A DNA stretch of 60,147 nt from an uncultured Clostridia bacterium. Lineage in GTDB: Bacteria > Bacillota > Clostridia > Christensenellales > Borkfalkiaceae. Of this stretch, positions 49,057 through 58,093 are shown piece after piece. The position numbers were made by a program, and so were the translations under genes. Within the stretch, counting starts at the first letter, position 1. Each line of letters opens with the position of its first letter. The notes under the pieces were generated by a model. It saw only the letters and a list, made by a program, of their open reading frames with translations. It ran no database searches and was not told the origin of the DNA. The stretch is taken from positions 1 to 60,147 of the forward strand of contig CAKVPH010000009.1 of assembly GCA_934796775.1 (NCBI GenBank). The letters are read 5' to 3'.

Positions 49057-51144
49057 TTATTGTGGTGTTTTATTTTTATCGCTTTCAAAATCAAATACGA
49101 TTTTAAAATCTTTATCCGTTTTAAGTCGAGCGTCAAATTTTTTGCCGGCCTTGGATAAAAAGTTTAATACATCGGTTGCGCCGTTTTGCAAAATTTTCTT
49201 TGCTTGAGTTTTATCTATATACGTTCCTAAAATGCGATAATTTATTTTAAAATTGCAACCTGCTTTATAGCCTTTACAGCCGTAATTGTATTTACCGCAG
49301 ACTACCGGTTTGCCGCACGCGGGACAAACCCCGATCTCTTCGCCGTAAAAGCCGTTATCTTCGTTCTTGTTTCGGGCAAAAATGTCGGCAATTTCATTTT
49401 CTGCCATTTTAACGCCGTCGTCGATTGTTATCTCTCCGCGGTAAACTTTTTTTAATGCCTGACCGAGTTCGCTCGTCTTATATTTATCCATCGAAATTTG
49501 CATGTCGCTTAATCTTTCTATAAGATATCTGCCTTCGCGCTCGATATAATAAACGTCCTTTTTAAGCGAAATATAGCCGTTTTTCTTTGCGTTTTCTATA
49601 ATGCCAGTGCGTGTTGCCTCGGTGCCGAGTTCCAACCCTTTAAAAATTGCTTTATAGTCCTCGTCATCGTTTTCGGTGTCGTTTTTTTCGTCTTTAAACG
49701 GGTTTTTAAGATAATTATTAAGCGTTTCAATGGTGTAATGCTTGGGTGGCACGGTCTGTTTTTCTTCCGGCGCAAAATTTACGTTTACGCTGTCGCCTTT
49801 ATTAAGGTGCGGCAACATTTTGTCTTTTTTATCACCGCCGTCATATTTGGTCCAGCCGGGCGTTACTATGCTCATGCCTTTTAATAAATAGTCTTCTTTT
49901 CCGCCGAGCGATATGGTAAGCTCGGTTTTTTCGGCTTTGCAATCCTCGCTGCAAAACACCGCTACAAAACGGCGCAAAATTGTGGAATAAACTAATTTTT
50001 CGTTGTCGTCAAGCGCGTTTTTTTCGGGGATTTTAAAAGTGGGGGTTAGCGCGGAGTGCGATTCTATTTTTGAATCGTCGAAGATATTCTTTTTGTCTTT
50101 GAACTTTACGGGATAGCCTAGTTCAGAAACAATCGAAATAATTTTTTTTATTTTGTCCTTTTCGTTAGTGGCTAAATATTCGGAGTTTGTTCTGGGATAA
50201 CTTATATATCCGTTTTCGTAAAGTTTTTGCGCTATTGCAAGACTTTTTTCCATAGTCATCTTGTATTTTTTGCCAAGGTAGTTTTGCAATTTTGTTAGTG
50301 AATACAGTTTGCCCGCACCTAAAATTTCGGTTTTAAAGGTTTTATCGGTTACTATTGCGGGCAGTTTATTCATTCTTTCGGCGCAAATTTCAGCTTTTTT
50401 CTTTTCCGCCGCCGAAAATTTATATTTTGAAGTTAGTTCAACAATTTCGCCGTTGGTTTCTGCTCTCGATACAAGCGCATAGTAAACTTCGGGCTTAAAA
50501 TTCGCTATTTCTTCGTCGCGGTCGTAAATTGCTTTAACTATAGGCGCAATAACTCGTCCTACTCTTAACAATGAACCCGTTTTCAGCGTTAAAAGGCGGG
50601 TGAGGTTCACGCCATACAACCAGTCTATATATGTGCGGGCAAAGCCTTCGTTTGCAAGATTCTGATATTCGCTTTCGGGTTTCATTTCCGAAAAAGCTTT
50701 TCGCACGGTTTCGGGCGTCTGGTCGGGCAGCCATAACCTATAAAAAGGCTTTTGTGTTCTCAGCGCGTGATTCACAAGAAGACGAACAATGATTTCACCC
50801 TCTCTGTCCGAGTCGCCCGCATTTACAATTTTATCAACGTCGTCACGGTTTAAAAGAGCTTTTATTATATCAAATTGATTTTTTATGCCTTTATCGTCGC
50901 TTTTAAGTTTGAATTCAAATTTTTCAGGAAAACAGGGCAGACCTTGCATTGTCCAACGTTTTTTCTCTGAAACGTTTTTCTGCGGCTGATAGTCCTCGAT
51001 ATCGCAAAGCGAAAACAAATGCCCGAACGCCCAGGTCACTATAAATTTTTCGTTTTCAAAATACCCGTTTTTCTTCTTCATTTGTCCGAGTCCCGCAACT
51101 ATATTCCTTGCAAGGCTTGGTTTTTCGGCGATAATTGCAATCAT
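49057..51144 (-). CDS. topB: DNA topoisomerase III
   Basis: A 695-residue type IA topoisomerase. Toprim domain at 1-150 (IIAEKPSLARNIVAGLG; NAGDSDREGEIIVRLL), then the cleavage domain with catalytic Tyr in GYISYPRTNSEYL near residue 312. Near the end is a single zinc-ribbon-like element (CPACGKPVVCGKYNYGC). It relaxes negative supercoils and decatenates DNA. No clear ribosome site before ATG 51144, which follows spoIIE by 66 bases on the same strand. A PG-binding or other odd extension is not seen. Confidence 0.93.
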   Translation of the reverse strand: MIAIIAEKPSLARNIVAGLGQMKKKNGYFENEKFIVTWAFGHLFSLCDIEDYQPQKNVSEKKRWTMQGLPCFPEKFEFKLKSDDKGIKNQFDIIKALLNRDDVDKIVNAGDSDREGEIIVRLLVNHALRTQKPFYRLWLPDQTPETVRKAFSEMKPESEYQNLANEGFARTYIDWLYGVNLTRLLTLKTGSLLRVGRVIAPIVKAIYDRDEEIANFKPEVYYALVSRAETNGEIVELTSKYKFSAAEKKKAEICAERMNKLPAIVTDKTFKTEILGAGKLYSLTKLQNYLGKKYKMTMEKSLAIAQKLYENGYISYPRTNSEYLATNEKDKIKKIISIVSELGYPVKFKDKKNIFDDSKIESHSALTPTFKIPEKNALDDNEKLVYSTILRRFVAVFCSEDCKAEKTELTISLGGKEDYLLKGMSIVTPGWTKYDGGDKKDKMLPHLNKGDSVNVNFAPEEKQTVPPKHYTIETLNNYLKNPFKDEKNDTENDDEDYKAIFKGLELGTEATRTGIIENAKKNGYISLKKDVYYIEREGRYLIERLSDMQISMDKYKTSELGQALKKVYRGEITIDDGVKMAENEIADIFARNKNEDNGFYGEEIGVCPACGKPVVCGKYNYGCKGYKAGCNFKINYRILGTYIDKTQAKKILQNGATDVLNFLSKAGKKFDARLKTDKDFKIVFDFESDKNKTPQ

Positions 51145-51210
51145 AAGACAATGTTATCATTTTTCGGTAAAAAAGTCAAAGTAAATCAAATGGGTTTTGT
51201 TTTTAAATTT

Positions 51211-53481
51211 TTATGCCACGCGCACGTTTTCTTTGCCGCCCGGAAGAGCGTTTTTATAAATTTTTACAACTAAAACGGTCATATCGTCGTTTGCCTTTCC
51301 GTTTGAAAGGCTTAGCGCATATTCTAAAATTTTATCGGCAAACAGTTGCGGGTTGGGCGTTTTTTCTCTGGTTAAAAATTCCATTGCGTCAATGCTTGAG
51401 AAAAACGCGTCCGTAACGCCGTCCGACATTATAACCAGAATATCATTGTCATCAAGAGAAAAGGATTGACAGGTAGGCTCTGCGCTTTGAAGAACCCCGA
51501 GCGGTAAACTTTCGTTTTCTATTATTCTTGCACCTTCTTCTTTTATTAAAAATCCAAAGGTTGCGCCAACCTTGATAATATCGCATTTGCCCGCGTATAG
51601 GTCGATTATCGCACTATCCAGCGTTGAAAAACTGTCTTCAAAACAAGACGATAAAAGGTTGCTCGTTATTTTTAAAACTATATCGCTGTTAAGCCCTGCG
51701 GCGTAAAAGTTTTCGATAAGAGAAATTGCCGTTTCCGAGCTTAACGACGCTTTTTCGCCGCTGCCCATACCGTCGGAAATCGCAACTAAAAATTTGCCTT
51801 CGTTGATTTTAGTAAGCGAAAAATTATCTCCGCTTTTCTCAGAGCCGGCTTTAGTCTTTTGCGAAAATCCGAAAGTGGCGTCAAACGACGGACTTTTTGC
51901 AAATACGGCTAAAATACCGTCGCCTACATCGGTTTTTCTTAAAAGTTTATATGGCGATAGCGCAATGCCCGATACTATGGCGGCAACTTTTGACCAAGGT
52001 ATTCGTTCCTTTTTAAAAAGCATATGGTATTCGGTACCCAAATAAACGAGTTGTTTAGGTACTATGCCCGAAAGACAAAGTTTATCGAATAAAATTTTTT
52101 CTTCTTTTTTACCGAAATAAATCTTTTCGGAAAAGTTAAACGCCATATCTTTTAATATTTCCGAAACGCCGTATGCCTGCATCGTTATAAGGCTTTTGCA
52201 AACAGCGGTATTTTTATCGTCGGAACTCTTTTTTTCGTAAAGCATAAGCAGCCTGTTAAGCTCGGAAAGCATATCGTTTATATTAAAACAATACGACGAA
52301 AAGTCGCGCGATAGGTCGATTAAGTTGACTTTTCCTTTGCTAAGCCCTATTGAGGCGAGCTTTTTTAAATCGTCTTTTTGCGTACTGTCGCCGTAGCTGC
52401 AATTAACTTGCGCGTTACATTTTTCACATACGTTTTTAATAACTTCGTCGGCAATTTTTTCGGCTGTTTCATCGGCTTCGTCGGCTTTACATTCAAATAA
52501 ATTAAGTCCGTTTTCAAGGTTTTTGAATACGTCCGAAATACCGTAAAGTCTGGCGGAAAGTTCTGTTCTTTCAAGATTGATTACCTCTCTCGTTATTTCG
52601 GGCTCGTCAAATTTGGTAATTCGTTTTTTAAGCGCGGAGTATAAGCTTTTGGGAATGAACAGAAATATCACTACAGGAATAAAATAGTAGATATAATCCG
52701 AAACGCCGAAAGTATAGACGTTTCCGGTAAGCAATAGTACTGCAAATTTTGCCACAATTACCGAAAAAGCCGATAAAAGTTTTGAGTAATTTGAAAAAAT
52801 AAGTGCGGCGGCGCAGTAAATTTCAAAAAGTGCTATAACGCTTAAATCGTTTGAGTGTAAAGCGAGCGCGACGGGAAGCACGAGCGCGGGAATTAACGCT
52901 TTCGTGTTTTTGTAAAAATAGCAACTGAAAAGCATTACGGTAAGTGCTATGCATTGCCACAGATTAAACCCGAATATTTCAATTGCGCCTAACGAAAAAT
53001 AAATGACCGAAATTGCAAGCGCGCACTTTTCGCTTAAAGTCATGCGCAATGAAAATTTCTTTATAAAAACAAGGTTGAAACACTGCGTTAAAATAAAGGC
53101 GAGTATTGCGATAATCGCGCTATAGACCAACTTTACGTTAAGTCCGCCAACAAAATTGCCAAACAAAAACGGCAAAAGGGATACTAAAACGAATATGATA
53201 GATTCTGCGCCTATTTTGCGTTTTTTCAGTTTATAAAGCAAAAAAATTATTGTAAGAAAAACAACCGATACGCTTAAAAGCATTGCGTTATCCAAGGGAA
53301 AAGTGATAAACACGAAAATCAGATAAAATACGCTTAAAAAGATCGGTGAAAACACGCTTGTTAAAAGTGCTGAAAAAACTGATATGGATAAAGGCACGCC
53401 TTTAACTATTGCATCTGCAGCCGCAAATAAAACGAACGCAAACAAATACTTTAAAACAGTTTTGTAACTCAGATTTCTCAT
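51211..53481 (-). CDS. spoIIE: Stage II sporulation protein E (serine phosphatase)
   Basis: About 756 residues from ATG 53481; GGCGG lies 7 bases upstream, whereas ATG 53508 has none. About ten membrane helices in the first 300 residues, a central regulatory part with CEKCNAQVNCSYG, and a PP2C-type phosphatase at about 535-750 (LVAISDGMGSGEKASL, ILVIMSDGVTDAFF). In sporulation it dephosphorylates SpoIIAA to release sigma-F in the forespore. Two copies of the dispersed element lie in its coding region. Upstream are direct repeats and a weak Spo0A-like box. Confidence 0.92.
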   Translation of the reverse strand: MRNLSYKTVLKYLFAFVLFAAADAIVKGVPLSISVFSALLTSVFSPIFLSVFYLIFVFITFPLDNAMLLSVSVVFLTIIFLLYKLKKRKIGAESIIFVLVSLLPFLFGNFVGGLNVKLVYSAIIAILAFILTQCFNLVFIKKFSLRMTLSEKCALAISVIYFSLGAIEIFGFNLWQCIALTVMLFSCYFYKNTKALIPALVLPVALALHSNDLSVIALFEIYCAAALIFSNYSKLLSAFSVIVAKFAVLLLTGNVYTFGVSDYIYYFIPVVIFLFIPKSLYSALKKRITKFDEPEITREVINLERTELSARLYGISDVFKNLENGLNLFECKADEADETAEKIADEVIKNVCEKCNAQVNCSYGDSTQKDDLKKLASIGLSKGKVNLIDLSRDFSSYCFNINDMLSELNRLLMLYEKKSSDDKNTAVCKSLITMQAYGVSEILKDMAFNFSEKIYFGKKEEKILFDKLCLSGIVPKQLVYLGTEYHMLFKKERIPWSKVAAIVSGIALSPYKLLRKTDVGDGILAVFAKSPSFDATFGFSQKTKAGSEKSGDNFSLTKINEGKFLVAISDGMGSGEKASLSSETAISLIENFYAAGLNSDIVLKITSNLLSSCFEDSFSTLDSAIIDLYAGKCDIIKVGATFGFLIKEEGARIIENESLPLGVLQSAEPTCQSFSLDDNDILVIMSDGVTDAFFSSIDAMEFLTREKTPNPQLFADKILEYALSLSNGKANDDMTVLVVKIYKNALPGGKENVRVA
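51593..51613 (+). repeat. Dispersed palindromic element, coding copy in spoIIE
   Basis: GCGTATAGGTCGATTATCGC; encodes SAIIDLYA on the minus strand within the phosphatase domain. Confidence 0.5.
52299..52330 (+). repeat. Dispersed palindromic element, second coding copy in spoIIE
   Basis: AAAAGTCGCGCGATAGGTCG then ATTAAG. Its first part matches the intergenic copy at 48962. It encodes LIDLSRDF on the minus strand. Confidence 0.55.
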
Positions 53482-53494
53482 AAAAAAACCGCCG

Positions 53495-53531
53495 TTTTGA
53501 TATAACAAATTGTTTAATATTTTGATATAAC
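53495..53531. repeat. Direct repeat upstream of spoIIE
   Basis: TTTTGATATAAC occurs at 53495-53506 and 53520-53531, followed by CAAATT and CGAATT. Period 25 bases. It may be a regulator site; a TTTATCGAAAA sequence near 53580 is one base from a Spo0A box. Confidence 0.5.
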
Positions 53532-53704
53532 GAATTATATAACAAAAAAATGGCTAAAATATGTTGTAATATGACTTTGTTTATCGAAAAAAGTGTTTTT
53601 TCGTGCTTGTTGCAGTATTTTTTCGGCCCAAAGTCGCATTTTTGTTGTGTTTTTTAAAAAAATACATTATTTTAATTACTTTTTATTCATAAATATGATA
53701 CAAT

Positions 53705-55780
53705 ATGATCATGAGAAAGATAAAATTTACGCTTGCGTTTTTGTCTGTCTGTGTTTTTATAGCTCTTGCGTGTCCGGTAAAAACCGCCGCAAGTGCCGAA
53801 AATTACGGCAAAACGAATCGCGTTTGCAATACGGTTATTTTCCTTACGCTTTCAAGTGAGGATAACGCCTTTCCCGAAAATTTTTATTCGGATATGAAAA
53901 TGATGTACGAAAGCGCGTCTACTTCGGTTGCAAATTATTTTAAAAAGCAAAGTTTGGGCGCGTTGCAGGTTGAAACTACGTTTTTGTTTTCAGACGGTGA
54001 ATGCGTGCGTTCCGATGAAAAAGAAAATTATTATAAACCGCGCTACAGTTGGCGCGGAACTTTGGGTTCTTATTCATATGTGGAAATTAACCCCGAAGGA
54101 TACGACAATCGTTGGTTCGATAAGGACGGCACGCCCGTAGAACCATCTGAAAAAGGCGCAAAACAAAGCGTTGAGTGCGTATATCGCGAACAACTTTTAA
54201 TAAGAGAAATACTTAGAAAATGCGATCTTCCGCAGGGCTTTGACGGCGATGCGGACGGCGACGGCTATTTGGATAGTCTTGTAATAATTACCGATTCGTC
54301 CGAAACGTCATCGCAAAACGAACTGCTCTGGTCGCATATGAGCATATGTCATAACTTTTCGGAAAGTGTGCTTGACAACTATTATTTCGAGCCGAGTGAA
54401 AGAGGCTACCTGCAAAGCATAGGCGATGCCGTTTTAGGCAGAACTAAAGTCGCAAGATACAACCTCATTCCCGCCGGCGTTTTGTGCAGCCGCACAGCGG
54501 GGGAATACAGCAACAAGGTTAAAGAAGATGAAAGACATTTATACGATATAGGTCTTTTGTGCCACGAAACGGCGCACTCGATAGGTTTAAGCGATTATTA
54601 CTCTTATGAAGATTCTGCGTACGAGTCTGTAGGCGAGTTCGATCTTCTGGGTAATAAAACTAACGTGGTTCCGCAATATATGCTCACTTATTTAAGACAA
54701 AAAGCGGGGTGGCTCGGGTATGACAATTTGCTTTACGTTAACGACAGCGGAAGTTACACGTTATATCCCGTGGCTTCAGATAATAAAATTAAAGCAGTAA
54801 AAATAGTTTTATCGGATTATCTTACAACCGGCGAGTATTTTATGGCAGAGGTTCGTTCGCGTGAGTTTGCTCACGAAGAAAATCCTTTCGACGGTTATTT
54901 GTCGGGCAGCGGGCTGATTATTTACAGAGTAAACGAAGCCAACGCATATATAAACTCGCTCGGTTCGGCAGGTACTACCGATTATGGCAATATGTACGGT
55001 GCAGACGAAGTTTACGTTTATCGTGTAGGCAACGGAAAATCTACTACCGATGTCACGGGACTTATCACACGTTCGATATTCGGCGATAAATTACCCGCTT
55101 ATACAAATTCGTTCGGCGATTCCGATCTTTCAAAGACGGTTAAAGATCTTTCGTCAGACGGAAAGATGATCTCTTATACGGACGGCAAAAACAGCGGAAT
55201 AGTTTTTTCTGATATAACAATAAACGACGATCATTCGGTAACTTTTAATATCACTCTTCCGGAAGAGCAAAAAAACGCGCTTGTAACCAAATGCGAAGAA
55301 GGATATATTGCAAAATACGTTGACGGTAAAAATCACGTATTCTGGAAAAGTAACGTAAAGTCGGGCTCGGCGCACGTTCTGGTTTTGCGCTCTACCGAAC
55401 GGCTTAAAAAACTTGCCGAAAATTCAAAATCGCAAATTACTTTCGACGATATCAAAAAAGGCTCTTTTTCATACTATAAAACGCTGTATTCGGGCGTGAT
55501 ACCGCTTGCCGAAAAAAACGCTCCGCTTCCTGATTTTTCTGAAGAAGCGCTTGTTTTTTTAGCTTTGGAAGGCGAAAACGGCGCATGCGCTATACGCTAT
55601 ATAGGTTGTATAGAAAATGCAAACGAAACATTCAGTCAATATGCGCTGAAAATTTTAGATCCGCTGTATATGCTGTTTGCGGGTGCTGCGGTTTTAATGT
55701 TGGTTGCGGTAATTGTTCTTATTTTTACCGCCAAAAAAAATGCGACAAAAAACAAAAAGAACGGCATTAAGTACAGATAA
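53705..55780 (+). CDS. M6-type secreted metalloprotease with C-terminal anchor
   Basis: A 691-residue protein with a signal peptide ending near residue 30 (LACPVKTAASA). The catalytic HETAHSIGLSDYY lies near residue 290, matching M6 peptidases such as immune inhibitor A. A DGDADGDGYLD calcium-binding loop is near residue 180. After a beta-rich region a single helix (LYMLFAGAAVLMLVAVIVLI) and a basic tail close the protein, so it stays on the membrane. An ATG two codons downstream (53711) is equally possible and neither has a clear ribosome site. It is followed by membrane proteins of unknown role. Confidence 0.85.
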   Translation: MIMRKIKFTLAFLSVCVFIALACPVKTAASAENYGKTNRVCNTVIFLTLSSEDNAFPENFYSDMKMMYESASTSVANYFKKQSLGALQVETTFLFSDGECVRSDEKENYYKPRYSWRGTLGSYSYVEINPEGYDNRWFDKDGTPVEPSEKGAKQSVECVYREQLLIREILRKCDLPQGFDGDADGDGYLDSLVIITDSSETSSQNELLWSHMSICHNFSESVLDNYYFEPSERGYLQSIGDAVLGRTKVARYNLIPAGVLCSRTAGEYSNKVKEDERHLYDIGLLCHETAHSIGLSDYYSYEDSAYESVGEFDLLGNKTNVVPQYMLTYLRQKAGWLGYDNLLYVNDSGSYTLYPVASDNKIKAVKIVLSDYLTTGEYFMAEVRSREFAHEENPFDGYLSGSGLIIYRVNEANAYINSLGSAGTTDYGNMYGADEVYVYRVGNGKSTTDVTGLITRSIFGDKLPAYTNSFGDSDLSKTVKDLSSDGKMISYTDGKNSGIVFSDITINDDHSVTFNITLPEEQKNALVTKCEEGYIAKYVDGKNHVFWKSNVKSGSAHVLVLRSTERLKKLAENSKSQITFDDIKKGSFSYYKTLYSGVIPLAEKNAPLPDFSEEALVFLALEGENGACAIRYIGCIENANETFSQYALKILDPLYMLFAGAAVLMLVAVIVLIFTAKKNATKNKKNGIKYR

Positions 55781-55902
55781 AACATATATTTAATCAAAAC
55801 GTTTAAAAAACGGTAATTAAATAAACGGCAATTTTGTCAAAGCATAACTGCAGTTTTGCCGTAACACTTAAAGTAAAACTAAAATAAACAGGAGGAATAA
55901 AT

Positions 55903-56712
55903 ATGGCAGACGAATTTTTTAACGGCAACGATAACAATTCGGATAACCAGGATAAAAATCCTTGCGAACAGCAAAATTCAAACGATACAAACCAGAATAA
56001 CGGTTTCGGCGGTAGCGATTATCAAAACCAAAACGGTACAAACAACAATTATCAAAAGCAGAACAATACCGACTACTACGGCAGGCACGAATGCAATAAT
56101 CCGTACGAGCGGCATGAAAATTCTAATCGTTACGACCAAAACGAGCGAGATAACCCTTATGTTTCGGGTAGCTCGGGTTCGGGTGCAAACGGTTTTGCCG
56201 GCTATAACGGCAATAATTCAAATAATTTCGGCGGCGGAACATTTACAAGCGGCTCGACGAATAATGACTCTGCGGGCGGACCTTCCTGCGGGCAGAACCC
56301 CTACGCAAACAACAACTCAGGTAACGAATTGTATGCCGAAAATAAAAAACCGGGGCGCGGCTTTGGAATTGCATCCATGGTTTTAGGAATTTTAAGCCTT
56401 GTATGTTGCTGTACGGCATATTTTGGAATCGTTCTCGGTGTTCTCGGGCTTATTTTTGGCATAATATCATACAAAAAGGGCAGTAACGGATTTGCCATAG
56501 CAGGCATTATAACCTCGTCGTTCGGGATATTAACCGGTATAATAATGGTATTTATCGTAATATTTGCCGAAGGCATAAACTGGGACAAACTTTTCCCGTT
56601 TGATTCATCTTGGAATTTTCCCGAATCGGACGACAGTTCTTTCGATCCTAATACCGACGCTTTTGTAGAGATAGGTAAAACGATAAAAAACTTTTTAGGT
56701 TTTAAACGTTAA
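55903..56712 (+). CDS. Asn/Gln-rich protein with DUF4190 membrane domain
   Basis: A 269-residue protein. Residues 1-145 are low complexity (N, Q, G, S, D), then a two-helix DUF4190 module: GFGIASMVLGILSLVCCC and GIISYKKGSNGFAIAGIITS (about 150-215), and an acidic tail (about 235-260). The disordered head is probably cytoplasmic or outside, not clear which. AGGAGG precedes the ATG. It is 2 bases from the next gene, so they form a pair. Confidence 0.8.
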   Translation: MADEFFNGNDNNSDNQDKNPCEQQNSNDTNQNNGFGGSDYQNQNGTNNNYQKQNNTDYYGRHECNNPYERHENSNRYDQNERDNPYVSGSSGSGANGFAGYNGNNSNNFGGGTFTSGSTNNDSAGGPSCGQNPYANNNSGNELYAENKKPGRGFGIASMVLGILSLVCCCTAYFGIVLGVLGLIFGIISYKKGSNGFAIAGIITSSFGILTGIIMVFIVIFAEGINWDKLFPFDSSWNFPESDDSSFDPNTDAFVEIGKTIKNFLGFKR

Positions 56713-56714
56713 GC

Positions 56715-57125
56715 ATGAAATTGATAAACTTTTTGCGGCGAGAAAAGAAAAAAGCGGCAGTAATTGCGTTTTATCTTTTCGCCGCAATATTTTTAATATA
56801 TTTATTTTTAAAAAATCCGTTAAAAAACAACGTTTACGGCTTTTTTATCCATAACGAAAAATACTTTCATTGTCCGTCGTGCGGGGCAACGCGCGCACTG
56901 TATTGCTTTTTGAAAGCAGATTATAAAAGCGCGTTTTACTATCACGCGTTTTTCACAGTGTTATCGCCTGTAATTTTGTATATGTTGGTATGTTTCACCG
57001 TTAATTTATGGGCGGGGCGAAAAGTTATACCGTATCCAAAGCATTATGCAGTGTATTTATATATTTTATTAGGGCTTTGGATGGCGTTCACGCTTATCCG
57101 AAACTTAACCGCCGTAATTTACTGA
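56715..57125 (+). CDS. DUF2752-family membrane protein
   Basis: A 136-residue protein with three hydrophobic helices. The family motif FHCPSCGATRALYCFLKADYKSAF sits near residues 53-76 (CPSCGATRA being the key part). Its function is unknown. It starts 2 bases after the stop of the DUF4190 gene and shares its transcript. Such pairs of DUF4190 and DUF2752 genes are common in Firmicutes. Confidence 0.82.
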   Translation: MKLINFLRREKKKAAVIAFYLFAAIFLIYLFLKNPLKNNVYGFFIHNEKYFHCPSCGATRALYCFLKADYKSAFYYHAFFTVLSPVILYMLVCFTVNLWAGRKVIPYPKHYAVYLYILLGLWMAFTLIRNLTAVIY

Positions 57126-57213
57126 TAAATTTTTATATTTTTAATTTCATTTTTTATTTTAAATTTCGCTTTTTTAAGGCGGAATTTTTTTACTAAAAAA
57201 GACTAATAACTAA

Positions 57214-57231
57214 GCCTATAGGTTGATTATT
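57214..57231 (+). repeat. Dispersed palindromic element, intergenic
   Basis: GCCTATAGGTTGATTATT, followed by AAAGCTTAG that leads into the MITE-like unit. Confidence 0.6.
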
Positions 57232-57249
57232 AAAGCTTAGAGAACGAAA

Positions 57250-57487
57250 AAGCTTTCTCCTTTTGGAGAAATTCCCCCGGTGAATTGGGTAAATGTCGCG
57301 TAAGCGACAAAAGAGGCGCGTCCGCCGCGTAGGCGAAGTGGCGCGAATGCGCCGATAGAGGATTTCTAATAATAGTTTAAAATCATTGTTAAAAAATAAG
57401 GTTGCAACTTAAATAATAAGAAATCCTCTTCAGTCAGCGGCTCGTTAAAAACTTCGCCGCCGACAGCTTCCCCAAGCGGGGAAGCCT
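57250..57487. mobile_element. MITE-like inverted-repeat unit
   Basis: Left side begins AAGCTTTCTCC/GGAGAA and ends GATAGAGGATTTC (57366); right side begins GAAATCCTC (57420) and ends with CTTCCCCAAGCGGGGAAGCC (57468-57487). The halves are inverted relative to one another, for example GAGGATTTC against GAAATCCTC. No coding capacity. Size about 240 bp. Confidence 0.65.
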
Positions 57488-57503
57488 TATATATAAAAAA
57501 CCC

Positions 57504-57600
57504 GTCTATAAGTTGATTATCAAAGCTTAGAGAATGAATAAGCTTTCCCCATTTGGGGAAAGTGGCGCGAACGCGCCGATAGAGGATTTCTAATAATATA
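57504..57600 (+). repeat. Palindromic element plus left half of the MITE-like unit
   Basis: GTCTATAAGTTGATTATCA, then AAGCTTTCCCC/GGGGAAAG and GCGCCGATAGAGGATTTC, repeating the structure of 57214-57374 but lacking the right half. Confidence 0.65.
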
Positions 57601-57627
57601 AAATCATTATTAAAAATAAAGCCTCAA

Positions 57628-57735
57628 ACTTAAAACGAGTAGTTGTTTTATATTCCCGTGAAAAGTTTATAAGTGGCAACCAAGGGTGCAGCGTCACGCT
57701 GCCGTCACGCTGCCGATAGAGGATTTCTAATAATA
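57628..57735 (+). repeat. Intergenic repeat with CGTCACGCTGC units
   Basis: Matches 10039-10130 and 57857-57965: TAAAACGAGTAGT, TTATATTCCCG, AAAGTTTATAAG, then tandem CGTCACGCTGC, ending in GATAGAGGATTTCTAATAAT. Confidence 0.65.
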
Positions 57736-57758
57736 ACGTTAAATCATTATAAAAAACA

Positions 57759-57838
57759 ATTGTAGGGGAAGATATTATCTTCCCGCATGAAAAAGGCGTA
57801 TATAAACAAACGGGCGGATGTTATCCGCTCGCTACAAT
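57759..57838. mobile_element. 80-bp MITE-like unit
   Basis: Ends in perfect inverted ATTGTAG (57759-57765) and CTACAAT (57832-57838). Inside are a GGGAAGATATTATCTTCCC palindrome and a second one near CGGGCGGATGTTATCCG. A degenerate copy lies near 9935-10008, upstream of ktrB. Confidence 0.65.
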
Positions 57839-57856
57839 TTTTTATAGTTAAAACCC

Positions 57857-57965
57857 GCCTATAAGTCGATTATTAAAGCTTTTACAAGTGATAAACTCAT
57901 ATCTACACGAAAAGTTCATAAGAGGTAGCTCTGGTGCAGCTTCAAGCTGCCGTCACGCTGTCAAA
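57857..57965 (+). repeat. Palindromic element plus CGTCACGCTG repeat
   Basis: GCCTATAAGTCGATTATT followed by a copy of the unit with AAAGTTCATAAGAGG and CTTCAAGCTGCCGTCACGCTG. It ends about 40 bases before the LRR-gene promoter. Confidence 0.65.
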
Positions 57966-58004
57966 ATTTTTTTAAAACAAATACATAAAAAATGCAAAAA
58001 TTGC

Positions 58005-58034
58005 TTGACAATTTTGGCATATCAGGGTTAGTAT
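58005..58034 (+). promoter_or_regulatory. Promoter of the LRR surface-protein gene
   Basis: TTGACA (58005-58010), 18 bases, TAGTAT (58029-58034), about 60 bases before the start. Two of six -10 bases differ from consensus. Confidence 0.5.
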
Positions 58035-58093
58035 AGTTATTGTATATAGTTATATATTTTAGTACTTAATTTTTTATTAAGGAGAACCAAAAT

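Larger units (their letters stand above)
57126..58093. other. Repeat-rich intergenic region
   Basis: About 970 bases with no gene. It holds three copies of the dispersed palindromic element (57214, 57504, 57857), a MITE-like unit (57250-57487) with a half copy (57504-57600), an 80-bp unit with short inverted ends (57759-57838), two copies of a roughly 100-bp unit with CATAAG-like centre (57628-57735, 57857-57965), and the LRR-gene promoter. The parts look shuffled and nested. Confidence 0.7.
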
